From NCBI GenBank assembly GCA_017558775.1, contig JAFYTP010000002.1:62001-126000 (forward strand): a stretch of 64,000 bases of DNA, given 5' to 3'. Source of the stretch: Bacteroidales bacterium (GTDB lineage: Bacteria; Bacteroidota; Bacteroidia; Bacteroidales; UBA932). Made by a program: the position numbers and the translations under genes. The notes below the pieces were generated by a model. It ran no database searches, was not told the DNA's origin, and saw only the letters and a program-made list of their open reading frames with translations. Every line of letters begins with the position of its first letter. The stretch's first letter is position 1. Shown one piece after another: positions 35,198 through 44,284 of this stretch.

Positions 35198-36278
35198 CAG
35201 CCAGAATCGCTACGATCCTTTTTTCAAACTGTTCCTGAGAATACTTTTCCCGATAGCGGGCAAGTCCGGCCCGGCCCATCGATTGACGGAGTTCCGGATT
35301 GGAAAGGAGGCGTTCAACCCGCTCGGACAAGGCGGAGACATCGCCGGGGGCGACCAGGAAGCCATTCTCCCCTTCCGCCACCATATCAGGAACCGATCCC
35401 ACCGTCGTCGCCACGACAGGGAGCCCGGCGCTCATCGCTTCCGCGGCCACCAGGCCGAAGGCCTCCAGGTAGGAAGGGAATACGAAGATATCGGCACGGG
35501 CAAAGAGGGCGGCTTTCTCGGCGTCATACGCAGGGCCGTGGTATGAGACTATGTCTTCCAGGCCCGAAGCCTTCAGGTGCGTTTCTAAGCCCTCTCTGTT
35601 CAAATCGGCAGTTTCCCCACCCGCGATATCAGCGCGGAATGGAATGCCCTTCTCCTTTAGGATTTTACAAGTATCGACAAAGTCGAAAATGCCCTTGGAA
35701 CGGAGGAGGTTGGAGAAGAAGAGAAGAGTCGGAACCGAGGATTCCGGGACGGCGGGAAGGGGCATTTCCGCAACGCCATTCGGGCATACGAAAACGCTTT
35801 CCGCCGGCACGTATTTCTGAATGTCCGGATAGAGACTTTCGGAAAGCTGAATCACCTTAAGCCCCGGGAAGAACTTGGAGTACAGACGGTTATCCAACCA
35901 TCGACCTTGGCGTTCACTCACGCCCGCATTGTGCATATGGGCGATGATGCGACAACCTTTCCGCTTCAGCATCCGGACGAGAACATAATCCTTCAGGAAA
36001 CCCGGGCGCTTGGAGGTCGGGGTCACATAGACCAGGTCCGGCTTCCATTCCCGGACCGTCTTCCGCACCTCCCGCAGCAGGTGGAACAGGAAGGTCACTT
36101 TCCGGAAGGAGAAGCGCTCGATTTCTCCCAGCTTTCTCGACGCGGACAGATTGATGAAGCGGGTGTCGAAAGCATCCGCTACCAGCCGGCTGTCCCGGAT
36201 TTGCGCGCCCACCATCGACGCTCCGTGAACGGGCGGCGGAAGATGGAGGATAAACAGGATGCGTTTGCGGTCAGTCAC
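35190..36278 (-). CDS. Glycosyltransferase family 4
   Basis: 362 residues if GTG 36278 (VTDRKRILFILHLPPPVHG) is the start. The open frame runs 19 codons further up, but those overlap the beta-helix gene and are not protein-like. The C-terminal half has the GT4 signature, with LLFFSNLLRSKGIFDFV and FVFPSYLEAFGLVAAEAMSAGLPVV. The start overlaps the stop of the beta-helix gene by 8 bases. It belongs to the capsule operon; sugar specificity is unknown. Confidence 0.88.
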   Translation of the reverse strand: MTDRKRILFILHLPPPVHGASMVGAQIRDSRLVADAFDTRFINLSASRKLGEIERFSFRKVTFLFHLLREVRKTVREWKPDLVYVTPTSKRPGFLKDYVLVRMLKRKGCRIIAHMHNAGVSERQGRWLDNRLYSKFFPGLKVIQLSESLYPDIQKYVPAESVFVCPNGVAEMPLPAVPESSVPTLLFFSNLLRSKGIFDFVDTCKILKEKGIPFRADIAGGETADLNREGLETHLKASGLEDIVSYHGPAYDAEKAALFARADIFVFPSYLEAFGLVAAEAMSAGLPVVATTVGSVPDMVAEGENGFLVAPGDVSALSERVERLLSNPELRQSMGRAGLARYREKYSQEQFEKRIVAILADA

Positions 36279-37719
36279 GGTTCTCGAAGCGTATTTTTCC
36301 GTCGACGGAGTTCCCCGCCAGGCGGTTGCCCACATTGGCCTGTTTCACATAGGATTGCGGATCCTTTTCCACCGAGGCAACCCGGCGAAGGTCGATGCAA
36401 TAGGAGTTCTTGATCCGCAACACCTTGTTGTTCAGGATTTTGACATTGACAGTACCGTCATCACAGAAGATACCGCGGTTGTCCTTGTATCCGCCGATGT
36501 CGTGGATATAATTGTTCCGGATTGTCACATCCTTGTTGCTGGTCCAAGTATAGATGGCGCCGCTGTCCATCAGATAGCGGTTGAAACCGTTCGTGCAGTA
36601 CAGTTCGTTCTTTTCCACAATACCGGAGCTGGATGCCGGGATCTTTTCCCGGTAATGGGTGCCGATACCGATGGCGCTGAAAGTGAAATCACGGAAGACG
36701 TTGTCCGCGATGAGGAAATCACTGCCACGGGCCACGATGCAGAAATCCTGCATCATCAGCAGGCCGGTATCGTCGAACCGGTTGCCGGAAAGAACGGCAC
36801 GCGGCGAGAAATAATCCACGATGATGCCCGTTCTCCACAAGCCGGAAAGCTGGTTATTCAGGAAATGGAAACCTCCCGTGTGCTGCACCTGGACGGCATT
36901 ACCGTGCTGGTGTTCAAACTGGCAGCCGGACAATTCGAGATGCTCCGCTTCCACTGCGTAGAACTGGATCAGGCAATCCTTTCCGCCGTTCCCCACGAAT
37001 CGAGCTCCCTTCAGGGAGAACCCTTTGAAACGGGAGCCAGAGACGGTCAAGAAGCGAGAGGCGGTCCCCCGGCGCACGCCGGACGGCGCTGATGAAGGGC
37101 GAAGCAGCACATATCTCGGCAGGACCTTTCCGTATCGGTAATCACTGTCCGGATCCGTCCAGGGACTGCCGTCGGAAGTGAGCTTCTCGGACCGGAAATA
37201 AATATAGCCGCGCTCGATCCGTTCGACTTTATAGACCTGGGATGTAAACCATTGTGTCAATACCAGATACAGGTCTCCGGCCTTCTTTTCCGGGACGGCT
37301 TGCTCCCGCGTCCGGACCCGACATAGGCCCATCTTGCGGTCCACAATTTCCGGGCGTCGGCGTACCTGTTTCAGCGAAGTGAACATCTCCACCGGCTCCA
37401 GCTTGGCCGGATTGAAGAAAAAGTCGCTCCAATCCTTCTCCTTCCCTTCCGCCGGCACGAAGACAGCACCTTGGCACTGAAAAGTGAGCGAGAGGTCGGG
37501 ACGCTGCACATTGCCGATCGTCAGATGTTTTTCCTTGAAATAATACACGCCCGGCGAGAAGACGACCTTGATGTCGTCCTTTCCTTTTAATGCCTGTTGC
37601 AGACGACCGGGAAGCGCGTTGAATCCAGACTGGTCGGAGACGGTCAACACCGTTTCCTTTCCCCAGCCCAGGAAAGCCAAAGAGATCAGCACGGATATGA
37701 GCAGAAATCTCTTACCCAT
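36271..37719 (-). CDS. Secreted right-handed beta-helix protein, paralogue 1
   Basis: 482 residues from ATG 37719. The signal peptide is MGKRFLLISVLISLAFLGWG. The first 200 residues begin with a segment as in pectate-lyase-like superfamily proteins (KVVFSPGVYYFKEKHLTIG). The second half has tandem beta-helix rungs rich in N (FHFLNNQLSGLW, VLSGNRFDDTG, IADNVFRDFTFSAIGIG, TIRNNYIHDIGG). The protein shares many blocks with the one at 39717: LTQWF/LSQWF, LPRY, GAIY-WT-NK, YIHDI, NRGIF-DDG-VN. Family members include lyases and C5-epimerases, so processing of the exported polymer is possible, but no catalytic residues were assigned. It overlaps the upstream gene by 8 bases. Confidence 0.82.
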   Translation of the reverse strand: MGKRFLLISVLISLAFLGWGKETVLTVSDQSGFNALPGRLQQALKGKDDIKVVFSPGVYYFKEKHLTIGNVQRPDLSLTFQCQGAVFVPAEGKEKDWSDFFFNPAKLEPVEMFTSLKQVRRRPEIVDRKMGLCRVRTREQAVPEKKAGDLYLVLTQWFTSQVYKVERIERGYIYFRSEKLTSDGSPWTDPDSDYRYGKVLPRYVLLRPSSAPSGVRRGTASRFLTVSGSRFKGFSLKGARFVGNGGKDCLIQFYAVEAEHLELSGCQFEHQHGNAVQVQHTGGFHFLNNQLSGLWRTGIIVDYFSPRAVLSGNRFDDTGLLMMQDFCIVARGSDFLIADNVFRDFTFSAIGIGTHYREKIPASSSGIVEKNELYCTNGFNRYLMDSGAIYTWTSNKDVTIRNNYIHDIGGYKDNRGIFCDDGTVNVKILNNKVLRIKNSYCIDLRRVASVEKDPQSYVKQANVGNRLAGNSVDGKIRFENRD

Positions 37720-38599
37720 AAAACACATACATCAGCCTGGACCAGAGCCGACGGCCCAGGGAATGATACCGGAGCGCGGAGCGCAGGATGGAAGGAATCT
37801 CCTCCACCTTTTCCGGGAAGCGGTAGACCGATTTCCCTTCCGGGTCGAAATCGAACTTGAACCGGTTGTAGCGCCGACAGTTCGTCCCGTCACCCTCGAA
37901 ACCGGCAGAAGGGTCCACCAGGCTCCGGACCGGGAACAAAGCGGTCTTCCCCTGCAAAAACTGGCTGTAACAGAAGCGGATAGCCCAGGAACGGTTGCGT
38001 CCTTCAATCCAGTCCCGGAGCATCTTGGCGCAGTCGGAACCGCCCCAGCGGTTGAAGGCGAGGGCGTTCTTCTGCAAGGACGCGGGCGAAGGGTTCCAGT
38101 CCACGGACTGCCAGCGGTCGCGCCAGGTCGCCCAGCCCCAGGAGGAGCTTCGAGGGGCGAAATAAGCATCCGCCGTATACCCTTCGGGAATATCGACACG
38201 GTTCGTATAACCGCATACGGAGAACACGCGCTTATCATCGGCATACAGCCGCAGCGCATCGTTCATATAGCGCAGGAATCCCTTGCTGACCACCAGGTCG
38301 TCTTCCAGCACAATCACCGTCTCGGAGAAATCCAGAATACGCTCGACGCCCTGAATGATGGAAGGTCCCAGCCCCTGATTCTTGTCGCTCCAGCAAACAT
38401 CGACAGAACGGAATCCGCGCGCAGACTTGGCGACCTCCCGGACTGCCGCGACCTTTTCAGCATCGGCCTCGTTGCGGGGACCGTCGATGCGGATAAAAAG
38501 ATCCGTATCGGAGGCCAGGTCGGCGGCTGCGAGCGCCGTAAGCGAGCGCCGCAGGGCATCGGGCCGGTTAAAGGCCATTAAGACAACGGGAACTGACAT
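37712..38599 (-). CDS. Glycosyltransferase, GT-A fold (GT2-like)
   Basis: 295 residues. It starts VPVVLMAFNRPDALRRSL, and VIVLEDDLVVSKGFLRYMN carries the DD metal/donor motif of GT-A enzymes. SSSWGWATWRDRW in the middle is a stretch seen in sugar transferases of capsule loci. It would add a sugar of unknown identity. It overlaps the upstream glycosyltransferase by 22 bases, so coupled translation is likely. Confidence 0.85.
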   Translation of the reverse strand: MSVPVVLMAFNRPDALRRSLTALAAADLASDTDLFIRIDGPRNEADAEKVAAVREVAKSARGFRSVDVCWSDKNQGLGPSIIQGVERILDFSETVIVLEDDLVVSKGFLRYMNDALRLYADDKRVFSVCGYTNRVDIPEGYTADAYFAPRSSSWGWATWRDRWQSVDWNPSPASLQKNALAFNRWGGSDCAKMLRDWIEGRNRSWAIRFCYSQFLQGKTALFPVRSLVDPSAGFEGDGTNCRRYNRFKFDFDPEGKSVYRFPEKVEEIPSILRSALRYHSLGRRLWSRLMYVFYG

Positions 38600-39720
38600 T
38601 CTTCGAGGATTCTTTGGAGCCGCGCCACGCCGGATTCAAAGGAGAAATTACGGAGATACAACTGCCTGCGTGTATCCTGATTGCCCGGACAATCCAGCAT
38701 GGCCTGCAGCGCGGTCCGGAAGGATTCACGGTCTTCGTAGTCAAACAGGGAGATGCCCTGGAACGCTTCATAACCCCGTGCGGAGACCTTATGGCACAAG
38801 ACCGGAAGTCCCTGCCGAAGCCCGTCCATCACACGCAGTTTGATACCGCCGCCGCAGTCGACAGGACAGACATAGTATTTCGCACACCGCAGGACCTCGG
38901 TCATATCCTCCGGCGTATCGATCAGTTCGGCGCCCAGGACAGACAGGTAATTCTTCAATTCTGTCGATGGATTCTTGCCGGCGACCACCAGCTTGGCTTC
39001 AGGGACAATCGACTTCAAAAGCAGATAATAATCTGACAGCCAGGGAATCAGCGAGGAGAGCGTCTGCATCGCGCCCAGATTGCCGGTTATCGCGAAAATG
39101 GGTTCCGATACCACGTGAGGCGACCATAGTTCCGCCGGTTTATACTCAAAGGAACCCCAGCGCTCGATCCGGCCTTTCTTGCCGGCGCCATAGCGGCTTT
39201 CCAGCAGATGTCCGTCATCCGGCGTCAGGACCAGATTCAAATCGGCCTCGCGCACGGCATTCCTTTCCGTCCGGACGACGGCGGGAAGATACAGCGGACG
39301 GAGCAGGCGGGGCGTATTGTCCCGGGTGTATTCCTTTTCGTAGTTGTCGTGGATGACGACAGTCCGCGCACCCGAAGCCCGTGCATCCTGGATAATCCGC
39401 GACGAGCACTTGCTGTTCTGGAAAACGATGATGTCGAACTTCTCCCGGGCCAGAAGGTCCCTGAAAGGCTTCTCAAACCGATGGAGCACGCCCTTGAACA
39501 GGATGCGGCCCGCCTTGCAGATGGCGGGAGCCGGATCGGCCACACCGATCATCCGGACCTTGGGTGAAATCTCCGTCGGGGCGGTGTTCCCTACCTGAAC
39601 CGGATACAGCAGGGTGACATCGTCATACAAAGCGGAGAAGGCATTGATATATGCCCTGGCACCAAATGCCCCGCCTCCATATCCGGACAGGTAATTATGG
39701 GTGACGATCAGTACTCTCAT
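38578..39720 (-). CDS. Glycosyltransferase, GT-B fold (GT1/GT4-like)
   Basis: 380 residues. N-terminal MRVLIVTHNYLSGYGGGAFG is a GT-B donor/acceptor loop. The C-terminal half has IFAITGNLGAM, KLVVAGKNP and GIKLRVMDGLRQGLPVLCH, the last being a variant of the E-x7-E region of GT4. The start overlaps the stop of the second beta-helix gene by 4 bases. Its specificity is unknown. Confidence 0.85.
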   Translation of the reverse strand: MRVLIVTHNYLSGYGGGAFGARAYINAFSALYDDVTLLYPVQVGNTAPTEISPKVRMIGVADPAPAICKAGRILFKGVLHRFEKPFRDLLAREKFDIIVFQNSKCSSRIIQDARASGARTVVIHDNYEKEYTRDNTPRLLRPLYLPAVVRTERNAVREADLNLVLTPDDGHLLESRYGAGKKGRIERWGSFEYKPAELWSPHVVSEPIFAITGNLGAMQTLSSLIPWLSDYYLLLKSIVPEAKLVVAGKNPSTELKNYLSVLGAELIDTPEDMTEVLRCAKYYVCPVDCGGGIKLRVMDGLRQGLPVLCHKVSARGYEAFQGISLFDYEDRESFRTALQAMLDCPGNQDTRRQLYLRNFSFESGVARLQRILEECQFPLS

Positions 39721-41168
39721 TTCAAGATGTAATTTCCTCCGATGTAACTGCCGGGATCGTTTTTCCGCGCGTGGACCCGGATGCGTCCGTCATAGCGGTT
39801 GCCCTTGATGACGATGCCCACATTGACCTTCCGGATCGCGGAATTCCGGAGATAGCCGACCCGGTGGACCCTCCGGACGTCGATGGCGTAACTGCCCCGG
39901 ACACCCAGGACGGTGTTGTCGATGACGTGCATGTTCACCACGCCGTCATCCCCGAAGATGCCCCGGTTGCCGTGGGGGCCGGCTATGTCATGGATATAAT
40001 TTTCCTTCACGACAAGATACTTGTTCTGGGTCCATACATAGATGGCGCCGCCATCGATCAGGGACCGTACCGGCGGCTGCCGGAATGCTTCCGACATGCA
40101 GATTTCGTTATTCTCGATGACCCCGGAAGTCACCAGCCCGGAGGTATCGGTGAAATGAAGGCCCGCGCCGATAGCGGAGTAGGAGAAGTCCTCGAAGTAG
40201 TTGTTCCGGACCAGGAACTCGCTCCCCTTGCAGTCCACGACGGGATCGTTGGTCATCAGCAGTCCGTTCCGGATAAAGCGGTTTCCCACGATTTCAGCGT
40301 CCGAAGCCGTCTTGTCCACATAAACCTGATTCAGAGCACCCTCCAGGAAAGCATTATCCCGCAGTCGGAAATGGTCCGTCCGTTCCACCAGGATTCCCCG
40401 GGATCGTATTCCCTCGAAGGTGCACCGGCGGATGACAAGCGAATCGGCATTCATCCCGCTGAAACGGAGCAGCCGGCCGCCGTCGCCGTTGCCCAGGAAA
40501 CGCAAGCTGTCTAACACAACGCTTCCGAAACGGCTGTCGTCCACGGACAGGAAGTTCGACGCGGCGCAGGCATAGGCCGAAGCCGCTTTCCGCGGTGCGA
40601 ACAGCATATACCGGGGAAGACAACGGCCAAATCGCAATTCGGACCAAATCCGGGTCCGATAGGGAACGCGCCGGAAATAAATCCAGCCCCGGTGTATCTT
40701 GACAACGTCATATACGGCACCGACGAACCACTGCGAAAGGATGATCTTCATCCCGGCGGCGTCCGCCTCGGAAACATCGGCCTCTCCCTTGGCACGAACG
40801 ACATATAGGCCCTTGCGGAACGGGACGCGGATCGGCCAGAAACCCGCCTTTCGCACAGGAGCCAGGGCGTCATGGACACTCAATCTTTTCAAATCCACGA
40901 ATCCGTTTTCGAACGCCGGAGACGATTCGGAATCTCGGCTTCCAATCAGGGTTGCGCCGTTTCCCATTAGGCGAAGATCGACATCCTTAGCCTCGATTCC
41001 AGAGAACGCAAGATGCTCTTCCTTGAAGAAATAGGTACCCGGCTCGAAACAGACCTCCACCTGGCGCTCCCCTGCCGTGATGACGGAGTCAATCCGTTCA
41101 TTCAGGCGGTCGAAATCCCGCTGGCTGGTCACGGGCAGGATGGCGGCAAGGAGAAAGCTCAGCAACAT
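39717..41168 (-). CDS. Secreted right-handed beta-helix protein, paralogue 2
   Basis: 483 residues. A short signal peptide (MLLSFLLAAILPVTSQ) is followed by a segment like paralogue 1 (VEVCFEPGTYFFKEEHLAFSG) and then beta-helix rungs (LVIRRCTFEGI, FRLRDNAFLEG, AEIVGNRFIRNG, FLVRNNYFEDFSYSAIGAG, LVVKENYIHDIAG). The block GAIYVWTQNK then NRGIFGDDGVVNM matches paralogue 1. The two genes probably arose by duplication and have diverged well. Periplasmic or extracellular handling of the polymer is inferred from the signal peptide and operon; enzymatic activity is not shown. Confidence 0.82.
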   Translation of the reverse strand: MLLSFLLAAILPVTSQRDFDRLNERIDSVITAGERQVEVCFEPGTYFFKEEHLAFSGIEAKDVDLRLMGNGATLIGSRDSESSPAFENGFVDLKRLSVHDALAPVRKAGFWPIRVPFRKGLYVVRAKGEADVSEADAAGMKIILSQWFVGAVYDVVKIHRGWIYFRRVPYRTRIWSELRFGRCLPRYMLFAPRKAASAYACAASNFLSVDDSRFGSVVLDSLRFLGNGDGGRLLRFSGMNADSLVIRRCTFEGIRSRGILVERTDHFRLRDNAFLEGALNQVYVDKTASDAEIVGNRFIRNGLLMTNDPVVDCKGSEFLVRNNYFEDFSYSAIGAGLHFTDTSGLVTSGVIENNEICMSEAFRQPPVRSLIDGGAIYVWTQNKYLVVKENYIHDIAGPHGNRGIFGDDGVVNMHVIDNTVLGVRGSYAIDVRRVHRVGYLRNSAIRKVNVGIVIKGNRYDGRIRVHARKNDPGSYIGGNYILK

Positions 41169-41169
41169 C

Positions 41170-42006
41170 TTAATGCTTCAGGTTCAGAATCAGCCGGTAA
41201 ATCCATCCGGCCAGCGTCGTCTGCCAGGCCGGATAGCCCTTGTAAGTCTTGTAATAATATGCGTTGCTCCTGAACTGAAGCCAGGCGGCTTTCCGATGAT
41301 TCAGATGCTTCCGGATCGTGGTTCCGTGTTCGTGCACCACCGTGACGGAGGGCAGGAAATAGGTCTTGCGCCCCACGCGGAGCATGCGTTCGGAGAGAAT
41401 CGGCTCCTCTGCATACAGGAAGGTGTGAGGGTCCATTCCATCGACCTGTTCCCAGGCATCCCGAGGGCACAGGAAGAAAGAGCCCATCACCCGGTAGCAC
41501 TCCCCTTCTGTCGCCTGCTCCGAAGCGTCCAGCTGGAAGATCCGGCGCTTGGCTTCCTTGCTCAGGAAAGGAGTGGCCAGGTACATCCAGACGAAGCGTT
41601 TCCAGAGTCCCAGATACGGTTCCGGCGACTGCCGCTTCCCGTCCGTCCCGACAATCTCGGGGCCGATGATGCCAATGTCCGGGTGCTCCCGCAGCTTCTC
41701 CACGAGCCGCGCCACCACATCGTCCGTCTTCAGCCGGAGATCATTGTTCGTAAACAGGAGGACGTCCACGTCCGGATCCTCGCACAAGGCCGCCGCTCCG
41801 GCATTGCAGCCGGCGGCGAAACCGTCGTTTTCCCGGACCAAGACCTGGCATCCCACGCGCTGGCGCAGCGCTTCCGCCTCCTCGGCATCGTTTCCATTGT
41901 CCACGACCACCAGTTTGAACGGCATTCCGATCCGGGAGAGTTCTTCCCGGATGAACCGTTCGGTGCGGTCATACGCGCGATAATTGACAATGACGATACC
42001 TAACAT
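41170..42006 (-). CDS. Glycosyltransferase family 2 (rhamnosyltransferase-like)
   Basis: 278 residues from ATG 42006 (MLGIVIVNYRAYDRT), 4 bases after the polymerase stop. An open frame extends 44 codons further up into the polymerase gene and was not used. VVVDNGNDAEE and LFTNNDLRL (donor/metal DxD-like NND) and SFFLCPRDAWEQVDGMD mark the GT2 group that includes rhamnosyltransferases. dTDP-rhamnose genes in the operon make a rhamnosyl transfer plausible. Confidence 0.9.
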   Translation of the reverse strand: MLGIVIVNYRAYDRTERFIREELSRIGMPFKLVVVDNGNDAEEAEALRQRVGCQVLVRENDGFAAGCNAGAAALCEDPDVDVLLFTNNDLRLKTDDVVARLVEKLREHPDIGIIGPEIVGTDGKRQSPEPYLGLWKRFVWMYLATPFLSKEAKRRIFQLDASEQATEGECYRVMGSFFLCPRDAWEQVDGMDPHTFLYAEEPILSERMLRVGRKTYFLPSVTVVHEHGTTIRKHLNHRKAAWLQFRSNAYYYKTYKGYPAWQTTLAGWIYRLILNLKH

Positions 42007-42010
42007 AGAG

Positions 42011-43267
42011 CTAACCCGCCAGGGAGCGATAATGATGGATATGCTTCCGGGCAATCTCGTCCCGCTTCTGTTTCTTCTTGATGAAATACCGGTCGTCCGT
42101 TTCGGAGAAATACAGGAAGAAACACAGCCACGTGACACTCGCGAAGGTGTAGAAATAGGACATCGTCAACCCGCTGACCAGCATGTGGATGGACATGCCG
42201 CGCACGTGGAAGGTATGATCCTTGGACATGCCGCGGATAATGTAAAACAGGACGGTCAACGGGAACAGGAGGCCGAACTGGTGCCACAGGCCAATCAAGC
42301 CCAGGTCCGAATTGTAGATACCCTCCTGTCGCAGATCTTCCATGATGGAATTCACATTACCGGATATGAATCCATTCCCCAGGAAAAAGGCCAAGGGACC
42401 GTTTTTACACGAGACGAAGTAATTGAACGCCTTGACGCGGTTATAATCCTCATTCTGCAGCTGGGTGAAAGTCTCATCCAGCAGAGCGCTGATATAGATC
42501 CATCCGAAAACGAATACGGCACCGAAGAAGAACACCATGATCGCCTCCGCGGCGATTCGTGATCGCGCCGGCAAATTGAACAGCACCGATGCGACGACGA
42601 TGAAGAAGGACGACGCCAGGACCGTCCGGTTCTCGTTCAGGAAGATGATGACGAACAAAAAGACGGACAGGATCAGATACTTTCTCCGATGGGTTTCCCG
42701 GTACTGCTCCAGGGAGAACACGAGGGCAATCGGGACATAGACCAGGCCGGTCAGGGCCTGCAGAATGTCCGTATTGATGATGTACTCCATTCCTTCCTGG
42801 ACCGGAATCCATTGCGGGAAATAATACGTCCCCAGGAAACTGGCCGCGGCATAGATGAACGAGAAGGCGTAAAACGCGGTCCGGCATTCCCGCAGCGTCG
42901 GTTTGATGGACAGCAGGAGGGGGAAAAACGCGAAACACAGCGTTCGTCGATACACAATCAGCGAGTGATACAGATGCTGCCCGTAGAATATATATGCGGG
43001 AATGAATGACAGGAATATGCCGATCAGGATGAGCAGCAGCGGAAACATGTGCTTGATGATGCCCTCCCGGAACGTAAAGCCCATATAGCGCATATACATA
43101 TACGCCATCATCAGGACATAATACGTGAAGGAGTTGTTCCCGCTGAATATGGTTTGGAAAGGAACGAGGTCGAACATGGACGTGGAAATGAGCATCAACA
43201 GCAGAATGTTGATGCTCATGCTCGCCCGATAGGACTTCTTCCTGGGTATGCCGAAGGTCGATGCCAT
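42011..43267 (-). CDS. wzy: O-antigen/capsule polymerase-like membrane protein (Wzy)
   Basis: 418 residues from ATG 43267 (MASTFGIPRKK), highly hydrophobic with roughly 10-11 membrane segments. It has a larger soluble loop near residues 270-320 (LDETFTQLQNEDYNRVKAFNYF). Sequence conservation in Wzy proteins is low, so the call rests on topology and on place between a glycosyltransferase and GT2 in an operon that has a Wzx flippase. It would join lipid-linked repeat units at the periplasmic face. An upstream TTG (43270) is less likely as start. Confidence 0.8.
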   Translation of the reverse strand: MASTFGIPRKKSYRASMSINILLLMLISTSMFDLVPFQTIFSGNNSFTYYVLMMAYMYMRYMGFTFREGIIKHMFPLLLILIGIFLSFIPAYIFYGQHLYHSLIVYRRTLCFAFFPLLLSIKPTLRECRTAFYAFSFIYAAASFLGTYYFPQWIPVQEGMEYIINTDILQALTGLVYVPIALVFSLEQYRETHRRKYLILSVFLFVIIFLNENRTVLASSFFIVVASVLFNLPARSRIAAEAIMVFFFGAVFVFGWIYISALLDETFTQLQNEDYNRVKAFNYFVSCKNGPLAFFLGNGFISGNVNSIMEDLRQEGIYNSDLGLIGLWHQFGLLFPLTVLFYIIRGMSKDHTFHVRGMSIHMLVSGLTMSYFYTFASVTWLCFFLYFSETDDRYFIKKKQKRDEIARKHIHHYRSLAG

Positions 43268-43273
43268 CAAATG

Positions 43274-44284
43274 CTATAGAAAATACGCCGTCGCCTCCCG
43301 GATAAAAATCTCTCTCTCCTGGCCGATGCGCTCCCGCATCGGGTCAAAGTCGCGGCAGCACGCGTCGTACTCCGCAAAAACGCGACGGACAAGGCCGGTA
43401 ACCCCCTCCCAGGGAATCCGTCCTTTCATCGAAAACTTGTACGTATCCGGAATGGGGACGTCCTCATAAAAGGCGGAAGCGCCGAACCGGCCCGTGATCA
43501 GGCAGCATCCGTGGAGCACCGCCTCGCGGGGGATCCGGTCCTTTCCGGGGAACGGACCGAAATCGACATAAAGCTTCGCCCGGTCGAACACCTCATTGAG
43601 CTGCTCCCGGCTGAAACCCTGGAGCGGGATGAACGAACAGTCCGGAAGGCGCTTCCGGAGCATTTCCACGTACTTTTTCCCCTTCTTGGGGTTATACAGG
43701 ATGATATCCTCCTTGGGCACCTGGGAAGAGACGAACAGGTCCGGATGGATATAGTCGGACAGCGGCGCCACATTCTGGAAGCCCAAGGAAGTCAGGTGGT
43801 CCAGCGCATAGGCGGACTGGTAGAAATGGACAATCCGGTCCGACTGGCGGCGAAGGTCCGCCACAGAGTTCCGGAAGCGGACGCCTTCCACCAGATAGCG
43901 GTATAGGATATCCTTCCGTTCTTTCAGGCCCCAGGGGAAACGAAGCATGTCGGTCAGGCAGGCGGAATAGTAGTGGTTGTCCACGGACATCCACCAGCAG
44001 CCGATCCGGATGGACGGGAACCGATAGAGGTAATCGAAGTAGATTTCCGGCAGGACCAGCATATTCTCCGGGGAATCCTCCACCGTTTCCGACACGCGGA
44101 CCCGGTACTTCCGATACATCTCGGGGACCTCCGAACCGGGTGCCAGGCCGTCCTTATCGACATAAACCACATAGGCCTCCTGCCCCATTCCGGTCAGGGC
44201 GTCCACCAGCTGGTGGGCCAGTTCCACGCCACCCGTCGTCTTCCCGGCCGGTGCCAGGACATAGACTTTCCTAAACTTCCCCAT
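43274..44284 (-). CDS. Glycosyltransferase, GT4-like
   Basis: 336 residues. The N-terminus KVYVLAPAGKTTGGVELAHQLV has the GGVE loop common in GT4 enzymes. The C-terminal half contains IILYNPKKGKKYVEML, FIPLQGFSREQLNEVFDRAKLYVDFG and KDRIPREAVLHGC. The match to canonical GT4 is partial, so it may be a separate subgroup that acts on capsule. It overlaps glf by 14 bases. Confidence 0.75.
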   Translation of the reverse strand: MGKFRKVYVLAPAGKTTGGVELAHQLVDALTGMGQEAYVVYVDKDGLAPGSEVPEMYRKYRVRVSETVEDSPENMLVLPEIYFDYLYRFPSIRIGCWWMSVDNHYYSACLTDMLRFPWGLKERKDILYRYLVEGVRFRNSVADLRRQSDRIVHFYQSAYALDHLTSLGFQNVAPLSDYIHPDLFVSSQVPKEDIILYNPKKGKKYVEMLRKRLPDCSFIPLQGFSREQLNEVFDRAKLYVDFGPFPGKDRIPREAVLHGCCLITGRFGASAFYEDVPIPDTYKFSMKGRIPWEGVTGLVRRVFAEYDACCRDFDPMRERIGQEREIFIREATAYFL

